Shown: positions 6,778-14,205 of the stretch, in pieces
Layout of the letters: each line of letters opens with the position of its first letter
Position numbering within the stretch: position 1 is the first letter of the stretch
Assembly (NCBI GenBank): GCA_009936675.1
Contig: JAACDY010000084.1
Span: 1 to 14,296, forward strand
DNA: 14,296 nt
Source of the DNA: Bacteroidota bacterium
Lineage (GTDB): Bacteria > Bacteroidota > Bacteroidia > Flavobacteriales > Flavobacteriaceae
Reading direction: 5' to 3'
Translations under genes and position numbers: made by a program
Notes under the pieces: generated by a model
Told to the model about the DNA's origin: nothing
Databases searched by the model: none
Seen by the model: only the letters and a program-made list of their open reading frames with translations

Positions 6778-8202
6778 ATGAAAGCAATCCAATTCTTATT
6801 GATTGTCATTTTACTGTCTTTGGGCGTTGACCTCAGGGCACAGACCCAGCCCATGACCCTCGTGGAATGCGTTGAGATGGCTGTTGAAAAAAACATCAGT
6901 GTTAAACAAAGTGAACTTGCCCTGAACGATGCCGAAATCAATAAAGACGACGCCACAGGGAACTTTTTCCCATCCTTAAATGCTCAGGCCAATCACACCT
7001 GGAATGTCGGATTGAATCAGGACATTACCAGAGGACTCTTGGAAAACAAAACGACACAGTACACCTCCTTTGGCGCAAGTATTAATGTTGATTTGTACAA
7101 TGGTCTCAGGAATTTAAATCAGTTGCATCGGGCCAACCTTGCCATTTTAGCAGGAGAATATCAACTGGAAGATATGAAAGATGATGTTCGATTAATGGTG
7201 GCCAATGCCTATTTACAAATACTATTCAACGTCGAAATATTAGAAGTCCAAAGATCCCAATTGGAGATTACTCGAAAGGATGTGGAACGTACCCAAAAAA
7301 TGATCGATGCCGGAACCATGGTAAAGTACGATTTGTTGGAAATTGAGGCAACGATGGCCACACAAGAACAATCGGTAATTCAAGCCGAAAACAATTTAAG
7401 GCTGTCCAAAATCAATTTGGCACAGATGCTGTTGATTACAGATTACGATAATTTTGATGTAGTGAACATGGATGTAGAAGCGCCTTTTGGACAGATTTTA
7501 TTCCAGAAGCCCAAGGATATTTTTGAGAAGGCATTAACCCATCGAAAAGATATTAAACTCTCATTGACCAATATCGCCATTGCTGAAAAAGATGTAGCGT
7601 TGGCCAAAGGGACACTTCAGCCAAGCCTCAGTGCTTTTTACGGATACAACACTCGTGTTTCCTATGCGGATAGAATTACAGGGGATGGTATATTCACGGA
7701 TGTTCCCATAGGTTTTTTATCCTCGACCAAAGAGCCTGTATTGCGCTCTGTGGAGGGCAACAAGGCCATTGGTCCGATTCCTTTTGGAGAGCAATTTGAC
7801 CTGAATGCAGGACACAATTTTGGTTTGAGGGTAAGCATTCCTATTTTCAATGGTTTTACGGCCAGAAACAGGGTGGAGCGTTCCAAAGTGAATCTATTGC
7901 GCTCGCAAAATCAATTAGAACAAGAAAAACTCAATCTGGAAAATACCATTAATCAGGCCTATAACAATGCAGAAGGGGCGTTTAAATTCTATGAAGCAGC
8001 CCAAAAAACAGAGTTGGCACGACGAAAAGCCTACGAAGATGCGATCAATCGTTTTGAGGCAGGTGTGATGAATATTTTTGATTTTAACCAAATCAAGCAA
8101 CGCTTTGAAACGGCTTCCTCAGACTTGGTAAGGGCCAAGTTCGATTATATTTTCAAATTGAAAGTCCTCGAATTTTATTTTGGAATCACCATTACGCTAT
8201 AG
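6778..8202 (+). CDS. TolC-family outer-membrane efflux channel
   Basis: 474 residues, a normal length for the outer-membrane efflux (OEP) family. A signal peptide (about 1-21, ending LRAQ) is followed by MTLVECVEMAVEKN, the usual opening of TolC-like proteins, and two OEP repeats. Long helices with Gln/Asn/Glu-rich heptads occupy about 40-215 and 240-445. Beta-strand segments appear near 95-110 (FGASINVDLYNGLRN) and 355-372 (FGLRVSIPIFNGF); these matching FxG-type strands mark the two repeats. It forms the trimeric duct through the outer membrane for the exporter encoded just upstream and is the last gene of that operon. The presence of all partners in one transcript suggests a dedicated channel rather than a shared one; this is inference. 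Confidence 0.95.
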   Translation: MKAIQFLLIVILLSLGVDLRAQTQPMTLVECVEMAVEKNISVKQSELALNDAEINKDDATGNFFPSLNAQANHTWNVGLNQDITRGLLENKTTQYTSFGASINVDLYNGLRNLNQLHRANLAILAGEYQLEDMKDDVRLMVANAYLQILFNVEILEVQRSQLEITRKDVERTQKMIDAGTMVKYDLLEIEATMATQEQSVIQAENNLRLSKINLAQMLLITDYDNFDVVNMDVEAPFGQILFQKPKDIFEKALTHRKDIKLSLTNIAIAEKDVALAKGTLQPSLSAFYGYNTRVSYADRITGDGIFTDVPIGFLSSTKEPVLRSVEGNKAIGPIPFGEQFDLNAGHNFGLRVSIPIFNGFTARNRVERSKVNLLRSQNQLEQEKLNLENTINQAYNNAEGAFKFYEAAQKTELARRKAYEDAINRFEAGVMNIFDFNQIKQRFETASSDLVRAKFDYIFKLKVLEFYFGITITL

Positions 8203-8208
8203 ATTTAT

Positions 8209-8248
8209 ATAGCTTTAGAGCACATAGGAGCTATTGATTTTCTATTTT
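8209..8248 (+). terminator. Weak possible terminator between the channel gene and tsaB
   Basis: An inverted repeat ATAGCT (8209-8214) / AGCTAT (8229-8234) with a 14-base loop follows the TolC-like gene by six bases and is followed by T-rich sequence. The stem is short and AT-rich. It may only partly stop transcription, leaving tsaB to be read from the exporter operon. Confidence 0.25.
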
Positions 8249-8254
8249 TGTGGG

Positions 8255-8938
8255 GTGAGTGTTATACTGCATATAGAGACCGCCACTAAGAACTGTTCCG
8301 TTGCCATCAGCCAATCTGGGACGATGCTGGCTTTGAAAGAACATCATTCGGAGCAATTCAGTCATAGTGAACAGCTTCACAGTTTTATTCAAGAGGTATT
8401 AAAAGAAGCCCAATTGGAGATGTCAGCTCTGGCTGCCGTTGCGGTGAGTAAGGGCCCAGGTTCTTATACCGGTTTGAGAATTGGAGTTGCTGCCGCCAAA
8501 GGCATTTGCTTTGCTTTGGATTTGCCCCTCATTGCAGTAAATTCTCTTCAAATTTTATCCGAAAAGTTTCAGGACAATAATCAAGCTTTATTATTCCCCA
8601 TGTTTGATGCCCGTCGGATGGAGGTCTACGTTATGATTCTCAATGAAAAGAAGGAAGTTGTAAAGCCCACCTTTGCTGAAGTTTTGACGACTGAGAGTTT
8701 TAATGAATTTCCAACCAATGTTCAATGGATTTTTATGGGTGAAGGTGCCCAAAAATGCAAAGAAGTATTTGATGCCAGTCACATTGACTACCGTAGCGAC
8801 ATTCAGCATCCCTCTGCTGCAGAAATGATTCCTTTAGCTTGGAGAGCGTTCCAAGATAAAAAGTTCGAAGATGTAGCTTATTTTGAACCTTTTTACCTCA
8901 AGGATTTTTACACCACCGCTAAGAAAATTGGGGGATAA
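8255..8938 (+). CDS. tsaB: tRNA N6-threonylcarbamoyladenosine (t6A37) synthesis protein TsaB
   Basis: 227 residues from the chosen GTG. The opening VILHIETATKNCSVAIS is the ASKHA-fold start of TsaB, and GPGSYTGLRIG (about 69-79) is its most conserved motif. TsaB dimerises with TsaD and, with TsaE, transfers the threonylcarbamoyl group from TsaC product to A37 of ANN-decoding tRNAs in the cytoplasm. TsaB itself lacks catalysis. No ATG is available: the only upstream in-frame start is TTG at 8234, which would add seven atypical residues (MIFYFCG). The GTG at 8255 gives exactly the family's normal N-terminus and length. The gene ends one base before the convergent nfu gene. It may be read from its own promoter in the 52-base gap or by readthrough; the sequence does not decide. 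Confidence 0.93.
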   Translation: MSVILHIETATKNCSVAISQSGTMLALKEHHSEQFSHSEQLHSFIQEVLKEAQLEMSALAAVAVSKGPGSYTGLRIGVAAAKGICFALDLPLIAVNSLQILSEKFQDNNQALLFPMFDARRMEVYVMILNEKKEVVKPTFAEVLTTESFNEFPTNVQWIFMGEGAQKCKEVFDASHIDYRSDIQHPSAAEMIPLAWRAFQDKKFEDVAYFEPFYLKDFYTTAKKIGG

Positions 8939-8939
8939 C

Positions 8940-9836
8940 TTATCCGTTGACGGCCTCTACCAGCTCAACTTTACCGGGAAGCATTTCTTTTAATATGTTC
9001 TCGATACCATTTTTGAGGGTAAAGGTAGAGGAGGGGCATCCACTGCATGCACCTTGAAGGACTACTTTAACCCTTTTGTCGGCATCCTCATAGGAGTCAA
9101 AAATAATATTTCCTCCATCTGAGGCCACTGCAGGTTTCACATACTCTTCCAGAATTTTTACGATCTCCTGCTCAGTATCATTCAGAGGTTGATCTGGATT
9201 TGTAGTGTTTGCCCTTTGGTTGTCTGAATCAAAGGAGGGCCCTAATATGGTTTTCTCCTCCTCCAAATAGGATTTGATGAATCCTCTGATTTCCATAACA
9301 ACTTCCTCCCATTGTGTAGTGTCGTTTTTGGAGATGGAAATATAATTTTCATCCATAAAAACTTCTTTGACAAAAGGGAAGTTAAAAAGTTCCTTGACCA
9401 AAGGGGCATCTTGTGCGCTATCAGTATCTTCGAAAGAGAGTGTATTGTCGGTTATTTTTTTATTGGCCACAAACTTCATGGCTGATGGGTTGGGGGTGCT
9501 TTCCGCATAGACCGTGACGGGTACCTTTTCAACCTTTTTTACTTCATTGAGGATCGCTCCACCTTCGTTGAGGTAGTCTTCTATCTGTTCTGCAACTTCT
9601 TGGATTACCTCTTCCCATTCTAAAATTTCGAAACGTTCCACGATCAATGTACTGTTTTCCAGTGCCACTTTTTTTACAAAGGGAAGGAAAAATAACTGTT
9701 TAACAAGAGGGGCATCCGTAGCCTGGTCAATATTAATAAATGTCTTAGATACTGAAATGTATAGGGGGGGAGTAATACTAAACTTTGCGACAGTGGCTCC
9801 CTTTTTACATGTGGCTACGATACTAACCTTATCCAT
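8940..9836 (-). CDS. Nfu-type iron-sulfur cluster carrier with two N-domains
   Basis: 298 residues in three parts. Residues about 3-92 and 107-195 are two copies of the Nfu N-terminal domain, and both share DAPLVKxLF...PFVK and WEEV. Residues about 220-290 are the NifU C-terminal domain with its [4Fe-4S]-binding Cys264-Ser-Gly-Cys267. Two chains share one cluster, which is passed to apo-enzymes. The second N-domain keeps the ESTPNPSAMKF motif. The first has ATCKKGATVAKF instead, so it has lost the conserved TPNP signature. A Ser/Asn/Asp-rich linker (about 200-220) joins to the C-domain. The ATG at 9836 follows a candidate promoter closely. The tandem N-domain arrangement is familiar from Flavobacteriia, but decay of the first motif is notable. 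The role as carrier is well supported; client proteins are unknown. Confidence 0.93.
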   Translation of the reverse strand: MDKVSIVATCKKGATVAKFSITPPLYISVSKTFINIDQATDAPLVKQLFFLPFVKKVALENSTLIVERFEILEWEEVIQEVAEQIEDYLNEGGAILNEVKKVEKVPVTVYAESTPNPSAMKFVANKKITDNTLSFEDTDSAQDAPLVKELFNFPFVKEVFMDENYISISKNDTTQWEEVVMEIRGFIKSYLEEEKTILGPSFDSDNQRANTTNPDQPLNDTEQEIVKILEEYVKPAVASDGGNIIFDSYEDADKRVKVVLQGACSGCPSSTFTLKNGIENILKEMLPGKVELVEAVNG

Positions 9837-9846
9837 CTTTTTTCTA

Positions 9847-9854
9847 CAAATTTA
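9847..9854 (-). promoter_or_regulatory. Candidate -7 element for nfu in the divergent gap
   Basis: On the minus strand TAAATTTG matches the Bacteroidota -7 consensus TAnnTTTG exactly. It lies only 10 bases before the nfu ATG (9836), so the transcript would have almost no leader. No correctly spaced TTTG -33 element was seen. The 79-base gap must also hold the plus-strand promoter of the hexapeptide gene; a TATAAT at 9890-9895 is the only hint for that. Confidence 0.4.
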
Positions 9855-9915
9855 GCAAAAACAAATTCAAGGATCTTAGGAATCAATTTTATAATTTAGA
9901 CATCAAAGCACAATT

Positions 9916-10425
9916 ATGTTAATTAAGTCAGTTCGAGGATTTACACCTCATTACGGTAAAAACTGTTTTTTTGCTGAAAATGCAACCCTTATCGGTCATC
10001 TCATCATGGGTAACGATTGCTCCGTATGGTATCAAGCTGTAGTAAGAGGAGACGTAAACAGTATCACAATAGGAAATAGGGTTAACATCCAGGATGGGGC
10101 TATTATTCATGGAACTTATGAGCGGTCAGCTACCACCATAGGCGACGATGTGTCCATAGGACACAATGCCATTGTTCACGGTTGCACCATTAAGGATAGG
10201 GTTTTGATTGGGATGGGAAGCATTATTATGGATGATAGCGTTGTGGAATCCAATAGTATTATTGCCGCAGGCAGTGTTTTGCCCAAAAACACCATCGTTA
10301 CTGAGGGTAGTGTTTTTGCGGGTATTCCTGCCAAAAAAATCAAAGAAATAAGCCCTGAATTGCAACAAGGAGAAATCGAACGTATTGCGGCCAATTATAT
10401 TGAATACGCCTCTTGGTTCAGGTAA
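9916..10425 (+). CDS. Gamma-class carbonic anhydrase-like hexapeptide protein
   Basis: 169 residues of left-handed beta-helix: repeated hexapeptides such as ATLIGH, SITIGN, TTIGDD and VLIGMG, then a C-terminal helix (about 145-169). Three histidines in the spacing used for metal binding by gamma carbonic anhydrases are present: His65 (IIHGT), His83 and His88 (GHNAIVHGC). With Arg44 and Asp46 (VVRGD) and Gln59 of IQDGAII, this matches the YrdA/PaaY/Cam-like group, trimers with metal sites at subunit interfaces. Many members have carbonic anhydrase activity; others act as acyltransferase-like or thioesterase helpers, so the exact reaction is not certain. The proton-shuttle loop of Methanosarcina Cam is absent, as is usual for this short subgroup. 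It stands alone, divergent from nfu and convergent with ompH, ending in a shared terminator. Confidence 0.92.
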   Translation: MLIKSVRGFTPHYGKNCFFAENATLIGHLIMGNDCSVWYQAVVRGDVNSITIGNRVNIQDGAIIHGTYERSATTIGDDVSIGHNAIVHGCTIKDRVLIGMGSIIMDDSVVESNSIIAAGSVLPKNTIVTEGSVFAGIPAKKIKEISPELQQGEIERIAANYIEYASWFR

Positions 10426-10433
10426 GGGCAAAA

Positions 10434-10456
10434 AAAACTCCCAGGAAGGGAGTTTT
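10434..10456. terminator. Bidirectional rho-independent terminator
   Basis: AAAACTCCC (10434-10442) and GGGAGTTTT (10448-10456) form a perfect 9-bp stem with a five-base loop. The plus strand continues TTTTCATTTT; the minus strand continues with seven T before GCC. It lies between the stop codons of the convergent hexapeptide gene (10425) and ompH (10475) and should end both transcripts, more strongly on the minus strand. Confidence 0.88.
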
Positions 10457-10474
10457 CATTTTAATGGATTTGGA

Positions 10475-10984
10475 TTAAAATCCTAGTTCTTTTTTTACGT
10501 CGGCCATGATGTCTTTTCCTTTGGCAATGATCACACTACCTCCAGCAGAAGAATCCAATACGTAGTTGTATCCCAAATCAGTAGCAACTTTATCAATGGC
10601 AGCTTTGGCCTTATCAATTAGAGGCTTCATCATATCAACAGATTTTTTTTGTAAATCTTGGGAAACTGTTTGCTGATACTCTTGGATGTTTTTTTGCATC
10701 CCTTCGAGCTCTTTTTGACGAGATTGATTGGTGATTTCGGTCTGGTTGGCTGCATCGGCAGCATAAGTTTGAGCCTTGGTCTGGAATTCTTTGTAAGTAG
10801 TTTCCATTTCAGCAGTGTAAGACTCTTCCAATTTTTTTAATTCTTTTTGAGCTGCAATTACTTCAGGCATTTCGCTGATCAATTTTTGAAATTCGATGTG
10901 CGCTACTTTGGCTTGAGCATTGACCATACTTAGAGGGAACAACGACAGTGCTAGGGGCAATAAAAATTTTTTTAAATTTTTCAT
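10475..10984 (-). CDS. ompH: OmpH/Skp-family periplasmic chaperone (distal copy)
   Basis: 169 residues. A signal peptide (about 1-23, ending VNAQ) precedes the family opening KVAHIEFQKLI. Residues about 35-125 form charged coiled-coil helices rich in Lys, Glu and Gln, as in the tentacles of Skp. The C-terminal part (about 126-169) returns to the small beta-core, with IDKVATDLGYNYVLDSS. Skp trimers hold unfolded outer-membrane proteins in the periplasm on their way to BamA. The gene is 17 nt downstream of a second, longer OmpH-like gene and in the same operon as bamA, the standard Bacteroidota arrangement. It is the last gene of the operon and ends at a strong terminator. murI, a frequent next gene in related genomes, is not present here. 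Confidence 0.93.
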   Translation of the reverse strand: MKNLKKFLLPLALSLFPLSMVNAQAKVAHIEFQKLISEMPEVIAAQKELKKLEESYTAEMETTYKEFQTKAQTYAADAANQTEITNQSRQKELEGMQKNIQEYQQTVSQDLQKKSVDMMKPLIDKAKAAIDKVATDLGYNYVLDSSAGGSVIIAKGKDIMADVKKELGF

Positions 10985-11001
10985 AGTTAGAACTTGGTTA
11001 T

Positions 11002-11589
11002 TTAATTACTCACTCCGTTTAAACCTTTTTTCGCGGAGTTAATTTTTTCTTTTCTTTCTTTGATTCTTTCTTGTGCTTGAATACTTCTAAGAACTAGCTC
11101 GCTAATATCGTAATTTTTTGCTGAATACAACATAATTATATCAGAAGATCGATCAAAAACAAAGTCGTATTTTCTCTCCTTGGCAATATCCTGAACAATA
11201 CTCAATACCTGATCTTGGACGGGTTTTAAAAGTTGATTCTTTTGGATCATCATGTCTCCGTTGGGTCCAAATCTTTTTTCTTGAAGTGAAACGACTTCGG
11301 AGGCAAAATCTTTAATTTCCATTTCCCGGTCGGCGATAAGTTCAGGGGTCAATAATATTTTCTCAACAGCGAATTGATCTTCTATTTGTTTGAGTTGGAT
11401 TTTTTTTAATTCAATTTCCTTTTTCCATTGGACGATTTTTTCGTCCAGCAACTGATTGGCAGTCCTAAACTCCTTGTTTTTACTCAAGATAACATCCATA
11501 TCAATGTAGGCAATACGCGCTCCCCTCTGGGCCTGAACTACGAGGGAGAGTGAGCACAGTACTACTGTAAGGAATAATTTCAATTTCAT
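11002..11589 (-). CDS. ompH: OmpH/Skp-family periplasmic chaperone (bamA-proximal copy)
   Basis: 195 residues with a signal peptide (about 1-20, ending VQAQ), then RIAYIDMDVIL, the typical OmpH core strand. A long charged helical region (about 40-125) follows, and a closing core segment (DIAKERKYDFVFDRSSDIIML). It differs from the distal copy in ending with a basic helix of about 40 residues (ERIKERKEKINSAKK) not found there. Like Skp it should bind unfolded outer-membrane proteins in the periplasm and feed BamA, encoded 75 nt upstream in the same direction. Two divergent copies in tandem suggest a division of labour or hetero-oligomers; this is inference. No terminator or convincing promoter was seen in the 75-base gap to bamA, so co-transcription is likely. 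Confidence 0.92.
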   Translation of the reverse strand: MKLKLFLTVVLCSLSLVVQAQRGARIAYIDMDVILSKNKEFRTANQLLDEKIVQWKKEIELKKIQLKQIEDQFAVEKILLTPELIADREMEIKDFASEVVSLQEKRFGPNGDMMIQKNQLLKPVQDQVLSIVQDIAKERKYDFVFDRSSDIIMLYSAKNYDISELVLRSIQAQERIKERKEKINSAKKGLNGVSN

Positions 11590-11664
11590 GATTATGAGGG
11601 AATGACTTTTTAAATAATAACGCTCAAATTGGTAGATTATTTTAACACCTAAGGGATTTAGTGA

Positions 11665-14205
11665 TTAAAACTGTTGCCCAATGATAAAATGGGTCTCCCA
11701 CCCGTTGGGACTGTCATTGTTGATTACTGCACTGTCAAATCCGTAACCAAAATCGATACCAAGTAATCCAAATGCTGGCATGAAAATCCTTACACCCATT
11801 CCAGCAGAACGCTTGGAGTTAAAAGGATTGAAGTCTCTAAAGCTGTCATATCCATTTCCCGACTCTAAAAAAGAGAGTGCAAAAATCGAAGCACTTGGTT
11901 TTAGGGTGATGGGATAACGCAGTTCAAAAGTAAATTTGTTGTACAACAGTGAGCCGTCTCTACTGGAAAGCGACTGGTTTTTGTAACCCCTGAGTGAAAT
12001 AGTCTCTCGACCGTCAAGGGCATAACTTTGCATTCCGTCACCACCCAAATAAAATCTTTCGAAAGGGATGTTTCCACGTTCTTGATTATAGGCTCCAATA
12101 AAACCAAAATCGGTCTGAGCTTTAAAAACAAGTTTTCCAATGATGCTGGTATACCACTCTCCAGTAAATTTAAGTTTGTAGTATTCCAACCACCTAAACT
12201 TTTCTTGATCTATTTTGGCGACATCGGGTTCACCGTTAGGCAATTGAAATTCTTTTCGATTTTCCAAATTGCTAAAATCAATTCCGTTGATTAGAGAGTA
12301 GGGAGGGGTAAACTTTCCACTGATGGTAAATTTTGAACCTCCTACAGGGAAAATAGGATTGGTGAATGTATTGTTTCGAGACAATGCTATCGTATAGGTA
12401 AGGTTGTTGGCACTTCCATCACCAAAAGTGAATAAGCCTGTATAATAATTATTCAGATTGTAATACTGATAGGCGATGGCTTGAGAAAGAGTAAAAAAGT
12501 CATCGGGTACTTTAAGCCTTTTGGCCAAGCCTAGGGTCAAACCGCTGATTTGAAAATATTGGCTTTCATCGGCCCTACCGGTAAGATAATCGTAGCGGTA
12601 TTGGACAGTATGGGACAGTGAGGTAGAAAATTGAACGGGTTCCCGACCTCCCATCCAAGGTTCTGCAAAACTAAAACTATAGGTACTGTAAAACTGACTG
12701 GCCTGTAGCCTCAAACTCAGGCTTTGACCATCTCCCATAGGCAGTGGCTTATAGGTGTCAAAGTTGAAAATATTTTTTAGGGAAAAGTTGTTAAAGGAAA
12801 GGCCAAGGGTTCCGATGAATCCACCACCACCGTACCCTCCCTGAAGTTCGATTTGACTTGCTCCGGCTTCAACCAATCCATATTCGATATCCACTGTACC
12901 GGCGTTGGGATTTACATTTTTGAATTGGGGATCGATATTTTCTGCATCAAAAAATCCAAGCTGCCCTAGTTCCCTGACCGTTCTGACCACCATGTCCTTG
13001 CTGTACAACTCTCCAGGTTTGGTTCTTAATTCTCTGTAAATCACATGATCGTTGGTCTTGGTATTCCCTACTACCGAAATTTTATTGAAGCTGGCCAGTT
13101 TACCTTCTGACACCCTAATTTCAAAATTGATGGTGTCATTTTCTGCACTTACCTCTACCGCATTGATGTTTGAAAACAGATAACCATTATTTTGGTACAA
13201 ATTAGTAAGGTCGTTGGCATCGGGCTTTTCATCCGCAATTCGCTTCTTTAGTAATACGCCATCGTAGGTATCTCCTTTTTTGATTCCCAATAATTGACTG
13301 AGTTGATAGTCGGTGTAAACCGAATTTCCCAAATAGGAGATGTCCCCAAAGTAATATTGGTTTCCCTCCTCCATTTTGAAATTGATGGTGATGGAATTGT
13401 CATTATTGGTCACCAAGGTGTCCTGAATAATTCTAGCATCACGATATCCTTTTTCTTTGTAAAAGTCCAAAAGGTTTTGTTTTCCTTCTTCAAAATCCTC
13501 TTCTATGAACTTGGACTTTTTCCAAAACCTCAGGGGGAATTTTTGTTTAGTTTTTTTGAGTTTTGACCTCAGTTTTTTGTCCTTGAATACTTCGTTTCCT
13601 TCAAAGTTGATGGCTTTGATTTTTACCCGCTCACCCAGATCTACGTTGACCACCATTTTGAAATTATTGGAGTTGATGGAATCGGGGATGGTGTTAAAGG
13701 CTACTTTCGTATTGAGAAAACCTTCTTTTTGAAACTTATTGACGATGTAGTTTTTGGTATTGGCCAAGAAGCTTTCTGAAAGTTTTTTTCCGGCCTTAAG
13801 TTCAGTCTCGGTCAAAATGGGTTCAATTTTCGACTTTTTTAACCCATTAATTTTAACTTCACTCAAAGAGGGCAGTTCCTCAATCTCGATTTCCAATGCA
13901 ACACGATCTCCCTCGATTTGGTTGATATAGAAATTGATGTCACTAAAAAGCTGTAAGTTCCACAATTTATTGATCACCGAACTGATTTTATCTCCTGGGA
14001 TGTTAATTTTTTGTCCCTTTCTCAATTGGCTGTAGGAAATTACGGTTTGATCGCTAAATGTTTTGATGCCACTTACCATAATAGTATCAATGGTATACAG
14101 TTTTCCCTTGACATATTCGTCTAGATTCTGTGCTTGGGTGGAAAAAAAACCCAACAAGAAAAATGAGCAAAAAACGGTATAGAATGGGTTGAATGATTTA
14201 CCCAA
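11665..14205 (-). CDS. bamA: Outer-membrane protein assembly factor BamA (Omp85)
   Basis: 846 residues from the chosen TTG. A signal peptide (about 1-26: basic GKSF, hydrophobic FCSFFLLGFF, ending TQAQ) precedes five POTRA domains (about 36-445), recognisable by repeated patterns such as IKAINFEGNEVF and FNKISVVGNT. A 16-strand barrel (about 450-846) follows, containing LRGY at 738-741, the L6 motif usually VRGF/Y, and ending in Phe as outer-membrane barrels do. BamA folds and inserts beta-barrel proteins into the outer membrane. There is no ATG before the signal peptide. TTG at 14205 overlaps the uppS stop by 8 nt (TTGGGTAA) and gives a clean signal peptide. TTG at 14229 would add eight residues and lengthen the overlap. 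Downstream are two OmpH chaperones. Confidence 0.94.
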   Translation of the reverse strand: MGKSFNPFYTVFCSFFLLGFFSTQAQNLDEYVKGKLYTIDTIMVSGIKTFSDQTVISYSQLRKGQKINIPGDKISSVINKLWNLQLFSDINFYINQIEGDRVALEIEIEELPSLSEVKINGLKKSKIEPILTETELKAGKKLSESFLANTKNYIVNKFQKEGFLNTKVAFNTIPDSINSNNFKMVVNVDLGERVKIKAINFEGNEVFKDKKLRSKLKKTKQKFPLRFWKKSKFIEEDFEEGKQNLLDFYKEKGYRDARIIQDTLVTNNDNSITINFKMEEGNQYYFGDISYLGNSVYTDYQLSQLLGIKKGDTYDGVLLKKRIADEKPDANDLTNLYQNNGYLFSNINAVEVSAENDTINFEIRVSEGKLASFNKISVVGNTKTNDHVIYRELRTKPGELYSKDMVVRTVRELGQLGFFDAENIDPQFKNVNPNAGTVDIEYGLVEAGASQIELQGGYGGGGFIGTLGLSFNNFSLKNIFNFDTYKPLPMGDGQSLSLRLQASQFYSTYSFSFAEPWMGGREPVQFSTSLSHTVQYRYDYLTGRADESQYFQISGLTLGLAKRLKVPDDFFTLSQAIAYQYYNLNNYYTGLFTFGDGSANNLTYTIALSRNNTFTNPIFPVGGSKFTISGKFTPPYSLINGIDFSNLENRKEFQLPNGEPDVAKIDQEKFRWLEYYKLKFTGEWYTSIIGKLVFKAQTDFGFIGAYNQERGNIPFERFYLGGDGMQSYALDGRETISLRGYKNQSLSSRDGSLLYNKFTFELRYPITLKPSASIFALSFLESGNGYDSFRDFNPFNSKRSAGMGVRIFMPAFGLLGIDFGYGFDSAVINNDSPNGWETHFIIGQQF

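Noticed and set aside
9847..9915. Clear plus-strand promoter for the hexapeptide gene
   Set aside because: A promoter must exist in or near this gap, but TATAAT and TAATTTAG at 9890-9899 have no matching upstream element, so no specific site is claimed.
11590..11664. Promoter or terminator in the 75-base gap between bamA and the first ompH
   Set aside because: Only a short imperfect dyad (CTAA/TTAG) and an isolated TTTG were found, with no matching -7 box and no T-tract hairpin. The gap is best read as operon-internal.
12028..13732. Plus-strand open frames of 75-90 codons opposite bamA
   Set aside because: They are antisense shadows of bamA without recognisable domains or a sensible start context.
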